DNA of 64,000 nt from Ophioderma brevispina (GCA_023653785.1 JAMKCH010058492.1:1-64000); one strand, 5' to 3'. Numbered from the stretch's first letter, positions 34,120 to 46,159 are shown. The notes: generated from the letters alone by a model not told the origin. Translations and numbers: made by a program.

Positions 34120-34980
34120 CATAGGGTGGCATATAACACTTTTTTTCAAAACGAGTAGATTCCTTTGGCCCTTTTGGCTGCCAAAAATAATCTGATAAGC
34201 ATTTTCAATTAAATGAATTTTTTGATGGTGGTTTCCCTGGATTTTAAATTTTGCATGTAGTCTTAGTCAATGGGGAATTTTTTGCAATTTTAGACATTAC
34301 TTAAAAAAACAATATTTCTCAACCTATTTTGTCAAAAACTCACGCACAGATGCCTTCGTATATTCTATCAATATTGGCAAGGAAAAAACATAATAAATTT
34401 TCTGAATTGCGAAGGGACTCAATTTTTAATGAAAATGTATTATTTGGTGCAAAGCCATGCATAGAATAGCCTGAGCCAGTAGACTTACAAAAGGACATAA
34501 GAAAGTTCATAATTCTTATTAAACTGATAATGACACTGACAGATTTTTTTTTAAAAAAAAAATCAATTATACTTGTATTGAGCCTTCACAAGGCATGATC
34601 CAAGTGTGTGTCTCATGTTCTCAGTAAGTCTACGGATGTTGAAAGGCTATTCATTTCGGCTTTGCACCCTACAATCATTTTTGAAATGAAGCCTGTTTGC
34701 AATTCAACACCAGATTAATATTGTTTCTTTGCAAATATTTATAGAATATACAGAAGCGGTGTATGATTCCTGACAAAATAGTTTTTGAGAAGACCATTGC
34801 TTTGTGAAGTTGTTAAAATTGCCAACATTCTCCTATTGACCTTACATGCAAAATTTAAAATCCATGGAACCACCATACAAATTCATTGATGAAAATGCTT
34901 GTTAGAATCGTTTTCAGCAGCCAAATGGCATAGAATCCACTCGTTTAAATAGAGATTTGAAGAAAAGTGTTTATTTGCCC
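34120..34980. mobile_element. ~860 bp foldback element with ~380 bp arms
   Basis: Left-arm landmarks TTTCAAAACGAGTAGATTC, TTTGGCTGCCAAAA, GATGGTGGTTTCCCTGGATT and TTAAATTTTGCATGTA reappear as reverse complements in the right arm: GAATCCACTCGTTTAAA, TTTTCAGCAGCCAAA, AATCCATGGAACCACCAT and TACATGCAAAATTTAA. The centre lies near 34550 (T8A10). The arms differ by modest substitution and a ~10 base indel near the outer end. No coding capacity. Confidence 0.9.
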
Positions 34981-35043
34981 ACTCCGACTGTCAATCATGA
35001 CTGTCTTCACGGATAATCACCATGTTGAGAATGCATGACAATG

Positions 35044-35127
35044 TAGTTCTGGTACCTAGAACCAGAGGGCATATTATCTTTTAACACTACTCTTTGATCT
35101 TCTACTGACCTCTGGCTCTGGAACCAA
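35044..35127. mobile_element. ~85 bp palindromic MITE, copy A
   Basis: The ends AGTTCTGGTACCTAGAACCA and CTCTGGCTCTGGAACCAA fold back on each other and the middle reads CTTTTAACACTACTC. It is the same family as 44512-44596 in opposite orientation. Confidence 0.7.
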
Positions 35128-35538
35128 CATAGAGGAGCCATGTACATTTAAAGTGACCGTAGCTTTTTTAGGATAAAATTTCCTCTCAAATTTCACTAGA
35201 TGGTTGTAGATCACCTACCAGAACGTTGCAAAGGTTTATTGGACAAACTGTCAAAACCGCAACCTTGTTTTGAACTTGCCTCTATCGTATTCTTGTCCCA
35301 CATCGAAACCATTCTTGACGTTTCTGAACAAACTGCTCCATTGAACCTCACTGAGTGATGTGTATTATTTTCCTTAGTATCCTGCACATCATTTGCCAAT
35401 GATAAATAGCAATTCATCACATTTTTCCTAAATAACTTTTTAAGCAAAGAAGTCCTATCTTTCAGTAAAATGAATAGAAACAAAAACCACTAACCACTTT
35501 GTGCCCTTATGTCATGTCACCAAGGGAAAAAACGCATT
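35128..35538. other. No confident gene; 90-codon frame on minus strand
   Basis: A minus-strand frame at 35211-35483 encodes 90 residues with mixed composition. I recognise no domain, and neither splice sites nor a second copy support it. Confidence 0.3.
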
Positions 35539-36080
35539 CCTACCGAAGTCCCAATTTGTTTAAGTCCGAATACACCACTACTAAACCAATTAGAACAAAG
35601 ACGTGATTACTTTCGATTTTGAATAGGCAATTGATTGAGTGATCGTGATGACGTCATATTCTTGTTTATTGTTGTCATTTTCCAAACACTATAAAAACGT
35701 TTGCATTTTTCTACACTGTCAAATTTGTTTGCTTGTTTGTGTTTGTTTTGTCTGGCCTTTTATTATATTTTAGTGGGCATGGGGAATTTCACTTTTCCGG
35801 CACACCGTAACATGGCCTTTACATCTGTGTTTTCGACGGTTGCATATCAGGTAGTCTGCCTTTTACTCCCTTATCTTTGATTGTCGAAAACGTATATCCT
35901 TTCCAGCGATTCTAATTATCCATAAGTTGATTGACATATTGATTGACAAGTACGTTTTGCAAGCACATACAAATCGGTACATTTGCACCTCTCTGCACTA
36001 GACATTAGACTTATAAACAAATCGGCAAAATCAACGCGGGATAATCTTTTCAGACTTAGTCAATTCGGACTTCGGTAGGG
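35539..36080. mobile_element. ~540 bp TIR element with internal promoter-like motifs
   Basis: The left end CCTACCGAAGTCCCAATTTG pairs with the right end CAATTCGGACTTCGGTAGGG, an imperfect ~30 bp terminal inverted repeat that also pairs TAAGTCCGAA with TTCGGACTTA-like sequence. The interior is unique and includes a perfect CRE (TGACGTCA, 35649-35656) and TATAAAA (35690-35696). The target duplication is not clear. Non-autonomous as seen. Confidence 0.65.
35649..35696 (+). promoter_or_regulatory. CRE plus TATA box (candidate promoter)
   Basis: A perfect TGACGTCA palindrome is followed 33 bases later by TATAAAA. Downstream, at 35779-35850, lies a 24-codon frame starting with ATG and ending CAG before GTAGTC, which could be a first exon with a donor site. 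This is only an architecture match; no downstream exon is recognised. Confidence 0.3.
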
Positions 36081-38570
36081 TTTCACACTTGCCTGCGTGA
36101 CTGCCTTTACTGACTACTGGAAATAACTAATAGGTTTATCGTAGATAGCAAAATATCAACAGAGGGCGCTCTACTGCAAAGCATGATGGGATTGAAAAAG
36201 GGCAAACAAAAGCGGGATTCCCGGATGTAACTGTAAACAACGTGAACTTGCCTATGGCAAGGGAACTCAAAAAACGTTAACAATTTGGAGTTGGTATTAA
36301 CAAAAATCAGGCCAAAAAAAATCAGACTAAAAAGCTGTTTGTTTATAGGTATTACACCTGTATCTGTAAAAGTACCAAGATACAATAAATGGGGACTGTT
36401 TTGGGGGCATAGAGGACATTTATTTTTGAGGACATGAGCGTGATCTGCCCTGCTGCTGTGCAGATACAGAACTTGGTCAGTCAGTCGTTGGTAATAGACT
36501 GGACTGGTAATCACACATTTATTTTAAATATTTCAGCCAAATATTGACACTTTGTAAATTGTAAAACAAAGTTTATAATTTTTCCTACATAATTTATTGT
36601 AATGATCGTATGGTTGTCAACAGAAGCTTTATACCATGTTCATTACTTGGCGGGCGGCCGACTCTGTCGGCTACCACTGGCACTGCTCTGGGCATTGTAA
36701 AATTCAGTCGCCAATTTACACTAAATGAAACTTGACAAAGGCAAACTTTTAAGAATTTGTCTAAACTTTGATGTGGGCCTAAACTAAAAAAAATCATTAT
36801 GGTGGAATTCCGCAAACTGTACAAAGTTTATAAAATGCAGTATGATATTGATAGAAGTCTACAAGTTTTCCGTGTGCGATGCGCGGTATGTGTGGGCCAT
36901 GATTCAAGCGGCAATTGATGGCCATTTCCTCAGCTCCGTGTCCGGTGTTTCTCAGATGCGTTGTTCCACGAAAAGGTATCTTCTTACTAATATTTTAATA
37001 TTAAACTCAAATATCAGATTGGAATTGCTAATCATACTGGAGGATTAATAGTCGGCTGCTTCATTTGTAAGGTACAATGAAATTGTGATGTTAAGTGTAA
37101 ACTGGGAGAATTTAGGTTACAGGTAGTCCAACTCCATTGGCGGCTGCACGCTACATTTTTCGATATCAGCTTGACGCAAGTGTGAATTTTCTGGTTATTT
37201 TTGAGGATAATTTGGGTACCTTTCTAAAAATTAAAGATTACTTGTATATCATTCATGGACAACAACCTGGTAGTACTTTATCTCATTAACTTAACCTTAA
37301 TTGAAAACAATCTTCAATAAGTTTTGCTTCTACTCGTTGCCTTGTGATGCCTCATTGACAGTTCACGGCAAACAAATGATGATCATCGACGAGTGTGTCC
37401 GCGCTCTTGCCCCTTTTTTTTCGGCCCCTTGATCCTTTGCGGTTTCTATCTACGATAACCCTTACGGCGGTCCGGTATTAGTTACGTATACCTGTGTTCT
37501 AAAATTGAAAAAAAAATTGCGTCAGCATTTGAAAATTCTCAAGACTGGAAAAATACCGAAAGGCATTGGTGGAAAAAGGGATGCGGCTCTTAGGATTGCG
37601 TTTCACTTTCTGAGTTTGCGAGCACGAAGTACCGACCAAAATGTTCAATTTCTCGTTAGGTTTCTATAGTTTCAGACCCAATGACGATACATAATCCAAA
37701 ACCAACATAGTAACCGGACCCTCTGATGCAAAAATCTCCATATAGAACCCCTTCGTTTTACGGAGATATTTGAGATTTAGTTCATTCGGATGCATTCGCT
37801 ATGAAGGACTGATAAGGGCCAAGGAAGTTGAATCTTAGCTTTCCTGTTGGAGATTTTAAAAGGCGACGAGCGATTCATTATTATGATTACTGTCATTTCA
37901 TTATTTACTCAATTTCATTATTACAGCTAAAGACATCGGAATTACACATACTAACCTTATATTGTTTATAAAACAAAGTTTACAAGTGCCCCGATATTAA
38001 AAACAGGGTTATTGAAGGTTTAGTTCGCAAACTTCAAAAATCAATTCAAAATTTTTGCAACAAGTACTTTCTAAAATTGGGACAAAATTCTGGGAAAAAT
38101 TCATTATTAAATTACTTGCCACCCCTCCCAGAAAATGCTTAAATGCAAGGAAAGGATGCTTGAATAAATTTGGGAAGCAACTGCAAATATGTTTTTATTA
38201 GCAAGTTTTCAAGAAAAAAACATTTTTCACAAAATAATGAAATATTTGCACAGCAGCAAATCTGATGAGCGCTCCAACAGGAAACTAGAATCAAATTCCT
38301 TGGCCTAACGTTAATCTCTCGCACAGTCTAATTTAGATAAATTTTTGATGTCTGTGACACCGACTACACACTTTCGGACCGCCGTAGATTAACCTTTAAG
38401 TATAATATATGATCAATAATTCGGCATTCTCGTGTTTCACGACCTCTCCCTCCAATACATACAACGGAATAAAGGCCTATACTTTTGGTACGTGAATGTT
38501 TTGGCGGGAAAAAAGTGGGTCGCATACACGATATTGCAAGAATTTACCAGTAATCAGGTGTGATCCTTTT
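36081..38570. other. No gene recognised
   Basis: Includes a 135-codon minus frame (36107-36514) and frames at 36594-37048 with no known domain. No tandem or inverted repeat is evident. Confidence 0.35.
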
Positions 38571-38632
38571 GGTGAGTTAGCCTGCCTGTCTGCCTGTGGC
38601 TTTTGCCATGGTGATTAGCCTGCCTGTTATTT
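38571..38632. repeat. Short GCCTGCCTGT repeat
   Basis: TTAGCCTGCCTGTCTGCCTGT recurs after an interruption of GGCTTTTGCCATGGTGA as TTAGCCTGCCTGTTAT. Confidence 0.6.
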
Positions 38633-38670
38633 AAAGGTGCATTTCGTAATTCTTAACCCACCCTTCTGTT
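38633..38670. repeat. Isolated end of the TTAA-MITE family
   Basis: TTTAAAGGTGCATTTCGTAA closely matches the consensus terminus of the MITE at 18021-18373 (TTAAAGGTGCATTTCGTGAT) and shows the TTAA in place. No partner end was found in the following 600 bp, so it is a single end or a longer, eroded element. Confidence 0.5.
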
Positions 38671-40974
38671 TTGTTCATGTTTAGCTAGATATCCTTGAAT
38701 TGAGGAAAAGGAAAGCTTTTCCCAAAAAATTTCTGTTGATTCTGATTTGCATTTGGAGTTAAGAGAAATGTTCGTAGATCACAATCTCTCATAGACCACT
38801 GTAGAGACAGGCACATCTGAGCAAGGGCGCTATAACTTTGATTTGATAATTTGTCACTATGTAAAAATGGGCCATTTCACCTGTAAAAACTGTATTTTAT
38901 ACAGGTTTTCAGAAAATTTGTATAACAAAAATAACGCATATTTTGTTTTGGTTGGTTTGACTTTACAGTTAAATGTCCATCCAGGGAATCAAAAGTATAA
39001 TTTGTTTACTTTGGTATGATTTTTTAGTTAGTCTAATAAAAATGGATTTTTTTTGACCAAAATAAACACTCTAAAAAAGGCCATTTTGGAAAAAATGCAA
39101 TTAAATTTTATAAAAAAATCTTTGGATGAAACGCTATGGACTTGGGTTGACGAAAACTCAATTGCTTTGGCCATCAGAAAACAATTTTCGTTGAATCCAG
39201 GAGCGCTGCCATTTTAGGTTCAGTAAAAAACACACTGAAAAAAGAGGGTCGCATTATCTTAAAAAATGTACAATATTGAACGGCCTCTGGTTTCAGAACG
39301 GAGCCTTGCAGGGAGAATGAAACGAATAATAAAACCAGTATTTCCATCCTCAATTTACAAACAACAAAGCAAGTTACCTGAAAATTTCTATGATACGAAT
39401 AATCTCACATACCTTCTCTTACATATGCGCAGTTTCAGGCTGAAAAAAAGCAAAAAAAAACGATTTGGGACGTATATTTCGGGAACCAGGCAGAATCAAT
39501 TTTTAGGTAAGTCCCACCGGATGAGCATACAGGTTTTAAAGGTCAACCCTGGTCATACCAGGGTCATACAAGTGACAAACTTACGAGTAGGTTGGGTATT
39601 GTGGAGTTGTTTGAACGGACTTCAAACGTTGTTCGCTGGTGTGTCGGGCCAGACTGGTGAACGCACGGTAGTATCACGGGGCCAGTAGTTTATATGAAAA
39701 CAAATGCACGATTTTTTGGTGCTATTTTGAAGCAGAGAGTAGTAGTAAACATGATATCTTTCTAAATGGACGAAAGGAGGTAGAGTTTTTTTTAAACTAA
39801 GAAACTATGGGAGACTCACAATTTAAATAAATAGTTGTGTTGCATCATTCATATTCCATTGCAGGTTAGCTAGATCATCCCACGGGCCATTGATTTTGAA
39901 AAGGAAATCGAAATGTCACTGGAGATGAGATGAAATTAACTGTATTCATCAAAAGCAATTTTTAACATGTTAGCGTTTACTGTTAGTTGAAGGTTTCCAA
40001 AAAAAATATTAAAAAAATCGATTCCATCAATTTCCAGCGACTTTTTGCTTTTTTTTAAAAAAAAAAAAAAGTGGTCGCTTAGAATATGGGTTTGGACATT
40101 AAAAGTACATGTAGGAGTCTCTGACTGAAATGGTCCTAAATGAGGCCTTAGAGGCGAAATACCCATTATTAATACCGATGTGGAACCCCCACCCCCCCGA
40201 GAATACCTAGTGTTAGGAGAGGATCCAAAGTTGTCCCCCTAAGAAAATTCTTTTGTTCCTTACCCCACCACCCCATTTGTTAAGGTCTGGTTAATGGTTA
40301 TGCCATTGTGGTTTATACTATCCGATCAGGCACTGTAATTTGGAAGTATTTTTAGGAAAAATTTGTGCGAAAATAACAAATACTCGCACGTATGAAGATA
40401 GCCCATTTAGTTTCGTAAAGGCTGGTTTAAAGATAACGTTCAATAATAAGCGAGCGCGAAGCGAAAGCTCTTTAGACAAACGCGTATGTGTACATATTGA
40501 CCGCTATGAAAATCTATAGTCTGACAGGTTTTAAAAAATACCGGACCCTACATTTGATCCCCCGTTAGTTTTTACCATTAACTCCTACGGAGTTCTGAAT
40601 CAACGGTACCGAACAGGGGCGCGCCATCCTTAAAATTGTTTTATATGAAGGTTAGTTTCTTTATAGTCCCGAATTCAACAAGAATTATTTTAATTCTCCA
40701 TTCTGTTGTATAAAATTTTGTTTTCTCGCAAATCATTTTTTATGGACGCGTTTTCTAACATGAAACCTAGGATACTGGGGTGATGCTGCATTGTTAAAAA
40801 TCATGCTTGGAATAATTTAATACGATAAATAAATATTTTAAAATAAAAAAAAAAAAATAAATGAAAAAATAAAATTCAATAATAGATGTAAGTTATTCAG
40901 GGAGGGCGGCCCAAGAATCCTAATTTAGATGTCATTGAGCAGGGATTTACGGCAAACAAACATTTTTTTTGATG
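38671..40974. other. No gene recognised
   Basis: A-rich sequence with a 140-codon frame at 39266-39688 that has no recognisable domain. Poly-A and poly-T tracts occur at 40051-40070 and 40847-40858. Confidence 0.35.
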
Positions 40975-41055
40975 ACAGCTGTCATCAAAGTAGAAAGAAT
41001 AAATACCACGACTTAACCAGGGGGGCCGGATGGATACGATATGATGATTTGGGGG
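40975..41055. repeat. Direct repeat flanking the minisatellite, left copy
   Basis: CAGCTGTCATCAAAGTAGAAAG, then ACTTAACCAGGGGGGCCGGA, then CGATATGATGATTTGGGGG. The same blocks follow the minisatellite at 43934-44020. Confidence 0.65.
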
Positions 41056-41264
41056 CATTCTCAAACTGATACACGATTTACAAACTATATAGCCATGCTA
41101 AGTACCTAATTTGCCCAAAATTAATTAGAATATTTGACCTATTTCTTGATTTTCATTGACACTTTTGTGAACCACAAATCTGGAGATCTGTAAGTCACAC
41201 AGGGTCTGAAATTGGAGGGATGCGAGGTTACAGAGTTCTCGAAACTGATTAGATATACACAGTC

Positions 41265-43760
41265 ACGTTGTCCTGGGTTATGGGTCATTGGTCCTGGGGA
41301 ACAAGACATTGTCCTGGGGTATGGGGACATTGTCCTGGGGATATGGGACATTGTCCTGGAGTTGGGGACATTGTCCCGGGTTATGACATTGTCCCCTGGG
41401 GTAGGGACATTGTCATGGGTATAGGACATTGTCATGGGTATAGGACATTGTCTGGGGTATGGAACATTGTACTGGGGTATGGGACATTGTTCTGGGGGTA
41501 TGGACATTGTTCTGGAGGTTATTATGGGACAGTGTTCGGGGGGTATGGGACATGTTCCTGGAGGTATGGGACGTTGTCTGGAGGTATAGAAATTGGTCCT
41601 GGGGTATTGGACCTTGCCGGGGTTATGGGAACTTGTTTGGGGTATGGGTTTTGTTCTGGGGATATGGTTGTCCTGGAGTATGGGACATTGTCTCGGGTTG
41701 GGACATTGTCCTGGGGTATGGGACACTGTCTGGGGGTATTATAGGGATATAGTCCTGGAGCATGGGACATCGTCCTGGAGGTATGGGATATTGTAGGATA
41801 GGTATGGGACATTGTCTGGGCTGTATGGAACATGTTCTGGGGGTATGGACTTGTCATGGGGTATGGGATATTCTCTCCTGCGGTTTGGGACATTGTCCTG
41901 GGGTATGGGACATTGTTCTGGGGTATGGGACCATTGTTCTGGAGGTATGGGACATTGGACCTGAGGTATAGAAAATTGTCCTGGGGTTATGGGACCTTGT
42001 CCTGGCCCTAACCCTTCCTCCCCTTCCGCTGGTACGGGACATTGTTCTGGGGATATGGGTTTCTGGGGCTTATGGTTGTCCTGAGGTATGGGACATTGTC
42101 CATAGAGAGGTATGGGACTTGTCCTGGGGTATGGGACACTGTATGGGGGTATGGGATATCGTCTTGGAGGTATGGGGGCATCGTCATGGAGGTATGGGAT
42201 ATGTCCGGGAGGTATGGGACATTGTCCTGGAGGATGGAACATTGTTCTGGGGTATGGGACATTGTCCTGGGTAGGGGATATTTCCTGGAGTATGGGGCAG
42301 TGTCTGGGGTATGGGACATTGTTCTGGGGTATGGGACATTGTCCTGGAGTATGGACATTGTCCTGGGGTGGTACTGGGACATTGTCCTGGGGTTAGGGGA
42401 TGGGACCATGTCTGGGGGATGGGACATGTGTCTGGGGTATGGGACATTGTTCCTGGGATATGAGAACATGTCTGGAGGTATGGGACATTGTCTCGGGTTG
42501 GGACATTGTCCTGGGGATATGGGACATTGCCTGGGGGTATGGGACAGTCCTGGAGGTTGGGCATCGTCCTGGGGTCTGGGGACATGGCCTGGCGGTTATG
42601 GGACATTGTCCTGGAGGTAGGGACATTGTCCTGGAGTATGGAACATTGTTCTGGGGTTATAAACATTGTCCTGGGGTATGGACATTGTCCTGGGGTATGG
42701 GACATTGTCATGGGAATGGGTCATGGTCCGGGTTTGGAATTGTGTGGGGATATGGGACATTGCTTGAGGATATGAAACATTGTCTAGGGGATATGGGACA
42801 TTGTCCCGGAGGTATGGGACAGTGTCTTTGGAGGTATAGGACATTGTCTGGGGTATGGGACATTGTCCTGTGAAGTAGGGACCATTGTCCTGGGAATATG
42901 GGACATTGTCCTGGACGGTATGGACATTGTCCCGGGATATGGGGATTGTCTGGAGGTATGGGACATTGTCCTGGAGGTTAGGGACATTGTCCTGGGGTAT
43001 GGGAAATTGTCCTGGAGTATGGAAAATTGTCCTGTGGTATGGGACAGTGTCCCGGGATATGGGACAGTGTACTGGAGGTATGGGACAGTGTCGGGAGGTA
43101 TGGGACATTGTCTGGGGATATGGGACATTGTCCTGGAGGTATGGGACGTCGTCCTGGAGGTATGGGACGTCGTCCTGGAGGCTGGACTGGTCTGGAGGTA
43201 TGGGACGTTTCCGAGGTATGGGACTTGTCCTGGAGGTATGGAACATTGTTCTGGGTTATAAGACATTGTCGGGTATGGGACATTGTCCTGGGGTATGGGA
43301 CATTGTCCTGGGGAGGGAGTCATTGTCCTGGGGTATTGGACATCGTCCTGGGGTAAGGGACATTGTTCTTGAGGAATGAACATTGTCCGGGGGATATGGG
43401 ACCAGTTCCGGAGGTAGGACATTCTCTCTGGAGGTTATGGGGTGGGAGACCTTGTCCTGGGGTATGGGACATTGTACTGAAGTATGGGACATTGTCTGAA
43501 TATGGGAAATTGTCATGGAGGTATGGGACCATTGTCCGGGATATGGGGCAGTGTCCTTGGAGGTATAGGACATTGTCCGGAGGGATGGGACATTGTCTGG
43601 GGGATGGGACAATTTCCTGTTGTTGAGTATGGACATTGTCTGGGGATTGTGACATTGTCCTGGGGAATGTGACATTGTCCTGGAGGTATGGGACAGGGTC
43701 TGGAGGTATTGGGACATTGTCCTGGAGGTATTGGAAGTGTCATGGGGGTTATGAGACAAG
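41265..43760. repeat. 2.5 kb minisatellite, 20-21 bp unit
   Basis: About 120-125 tandem units of CCTGGGGTATGGGACATTGT. Frequent variants are TCTGGGGTAT, CCTGGAGGTATGGGACATTGT (21 bp), CCCGGG and units lacking one C or G. One 25 bp break of unrelated sequence (CCCTAACCCTTCCTCCCC, about 42007-42031) interrupts it. The plus strand has two G runs (GGGG and GGG) per unit. Because 20 is not a multiple of three, all frames on both strands stay largely open; this generates many overlapping Pro- or Gly/Trp-rich frames of 60-216 codons, none of them a credible protein. Confidence 0.97.
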
Positions 43761-43933
43761 GAACATGTGAACATGCATTATTTTTGACATTGTTTTCTCT
43801 TGTTATTGCTGACTCAGAATACATTTCAGGTGAGCATGTAAACCGAAACTGACATTGTTGCATTTCAAAATGATTCGAGAACCATCAAATACAGCAGACA
43901 ACCCTTTGGGACGGCGCCCTCTTCTTTTACCAA

Positions 43934-44020
43934 AGCTGTCATAATATTCGGCTAAGAAGTCGAAAGAATACGGACTCTTAAACTAGGGGGCCGGACCACG
44001 ATATGAGGATTTGGGAATGT
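43934..44020. repeat. Direct repeat flanking the minisatellite, right copy
   Basis: AAGCTGTCATAATATTCGG, then GTCGAAAGAATACGGACTC, CTAGGGGGCCGGACCACGAT and ATGAGGATTTGGG, in the same order as 40975-41055. Confidence 0.65.
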
Positions 44021-44324
44021 GGGATTTTTTAAACGGTAATTTAGGGATTTCTTGCGATGCTGTTCTATGGCCAAAATATGACAGAATAAAGTGCGAATCT
44101 GAGCGCTCGCTTCTAAGGTTCTACCGGCATCCATTAATACGAACGCCAAACACGTTCAATCACTCCAAACAAGACCAATGAGAGCGTTCCTTTTTTGAGT
44201 TCAATAGGCCCGTGGGATAGCGCTAGCGACCTGACAAGTCAAAGGTCTCAAAATTGGATGTCAACATCTGAGTGAAACTTCTCTCGAGTAATCGGAAGGC
44301 CCTTATTTTTACATAAATTTTATA

Positions 44325-44348
44325 AATTAAAAAAAAAAAAAAAAAAAA
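44325..44348. repeat. Poly-A tract (~20 bp)
   Basis: Uninterrupted A run after ATAAATT. No element upstream could be tied to it as a retroposon tail. Confidence 0.8.
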
Positions 44349-44511
44349 TGGAATGGTTACAGGTTGATGGCGAGTATCTAGAAGCACAAAGTGGAGTGTA
44401 TTTGGAAAAATATAGTTTTTAGGTAAGTGTATGTACAGCAGCAGTATAAAAGGCGTGTACTTCGCAAATTTCGACTGTTCTGGTTATATGCACATTTCCA
44501 GTTTTTACCAG

Positions 44512-44596
44512 CGGTACCAAACCAGAGGTCAGTAGGAATAGATGATAACGAGTAGTGTTAAAAGATATGTGACCTCTGGTTTGGTACCAGAACTCG
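44512..44596. mobile_element. ~85 bp palindromic MITE, copy B
   Basis: GCGGTACCAAACCAGAGGTC at the left pairs with GACCTCTGGTTTGGTACC at the right. The interior AGTAGTGTTAAAAGATA matches 35044-35127 in reverse complement. Confidence 0.75.
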
Positions 44597-45721
44597 ATGC
44601 CATTTTGCTACCGGTTGGGCAAAAATGCCTTTTTCGCTCAAAATTGGCCAAAATGGCCCCAAAATGTTGGCAAATTAACCAAATTTTTCATAATTTAATT
44701 TCATTTTTTTACCCCTTAATGGTGGAAATTTCACTTCAAATTTACAGGAAGCAGGTAATGATTTTGCATGGATAAAATGACCAAATATGGGCACCAAAAG
44801 ATCAATTTTACATGTTTTGGGTGGTGGCACAGTGATTTAATTAAGTTTACACAGTATTCTATGGGGGACACTCATTCCAGAGATACTGCAAACCCTAGCA
44901 GGTCTTTATTTTGACTTCACTTCACTTAGAAATATCGTACAATCACAATTTTGGTGTCAAATTATTCTAAAATTGTAATCTTTCCAATCAATCAGCAATA
45001 TCCTTAACAAATTTTATCATTTTAAAATTCCATTCCTGTCCCTACCCACTGTACGGTAATTTCTGTCCGTTTCGGACGTAAAATACAAATTGCGAATATT
45101 TCTTGCGAGACGATCAAATTTGCACGTAGATTTTGGCACCACATCACAAAAAACCACCTTACTTAGCCCACGTTCTATCTGTATAAAAATCTCAACTTTT
45201 TTGAGGTAAGTCGGGGGTACTACTGTGGCTGTGCCTGTGCGTGTGAGTGTGACTGTAATAATCGCGGTCGCGCGAAAAATACACATCCGAGCAGTATAAC
45301 ACTAAAATTTCAACACAAACAAATAGCAACATTCTAGGATTGTCTTGTTAGGCCACCCGTGAACTTATTGACCCCCTAACGCACTGAAAAAGAAAGTTTT
45401 TTTTACTGCTATGCGTATACGTATGAATGTCGGCAGGCCGGTTCAGGTATTGTCCTCTTATGATGGCGCACTACTGCACTAACCCTGCTTAGCCAGGTGG
45501 TGCAGGAAGCCCCATTTCCCGGGCCATTTCCGGCAAATTTTTGACGAACAAGTCCATGCACATTACTCTACAAATTACGGAATAACCGATCATAGTAGTA
45601 ATTGGGCTTATTCGTAATAAATGACGGGTGTTAAAGTTAATGGCTAAATTGGTTTATACCATATTCATCTTTTCTTATTGATTTGTTTTGTCAATTTCCT
45701 ATTAGGGTCATTTTTAATAGC
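44597..45721. other. Dispersed repeat interior (45035-45225), otherwise no gene
   Basis: The stretch 45050-45225 (TTTCTGTCCGTTTCGGACGT through TTTTGAGGTAAGTCGGGGG) matches, in reverse, the interior of the MITE at 18021-18373, and more distantly 9690-9870 and 11455-11590. No coding function is evident. Confidence 0.5.
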
Positions 45722-46145
45722 GAGTGCTACGGAATAAAGCGCACGTTCCACTAATTTGGCCCTTTATTCCGTCAAATACTAAAACTAGTTTCCCTAAATT
45801 AAAATTGCCACTCCCGATCTCCAACCCACCCGTTCCCGACTTATTTATTTTCTCACAAACGGCCTGTGGATGGTGGTATGAATAATTTTTATGTCTAGAT
45901 TTTATCCACCCTCTCACTCCTTCCTTCTTCTAACCTTCTACCCCCCAAAACTGACTAAATAACCCCTCTTTTGCTGAGTATAATTACCCCCAAAAGACAT
46001 CCCCTTTTCTCGTACCTCCCGACGGGTGTTAATTATTAAATTTTCCCCTATTTAAGCATTATATAATACTCCTGTTATACCCCCCGTTTCTATACAATCA
46101 CTGTTCTAAAGTATAGCAACGGGGGGTATACAGGAGTATATATTA
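45722..46145. repeat. Left ~420 bp arm of a long-TIR element
   Basis: This arm is the reverse complement of 47048-47520. Matched blocks, left to right, are CTACGGAATAAAGCGCAC and CCCTTTATTCCGTC, a CTCACTCCTTCCTTCTTC/AACCTTCT block, AACCCCTCTTTTGCTGAGTA, CCCCTTTTCTCGTACCTCCC, GACGGGTGTTAATTA and the terminal hairpin at 46068-46139. The outer end is itself a small palindrome (GGAATAAAGCG...CCCTTTATTCC). Confidence 0.8.
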
Positions 46146-46159
46146 GGGCCGCTTAGCAT

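Noticed and set aside
36107..36514. 135-codon minus-strand frame
   Set aside because: Cys/Leu/Phe-rich with no known family; upstream sequence gives no acceptor or promoter I can support.
39266..39688. 140-codon open frame
   Set aside because: No recognisable domain, no splice context and no second line of evidence.
41139..43774. Many long Pro-rich (minus) and Gly/Trp-rich (plus) open frames
   Set aside because: All are read-through of the 20-21 bp minisatellite; overlapping frames are open on both strands and there is no non-repeat protein sequence.
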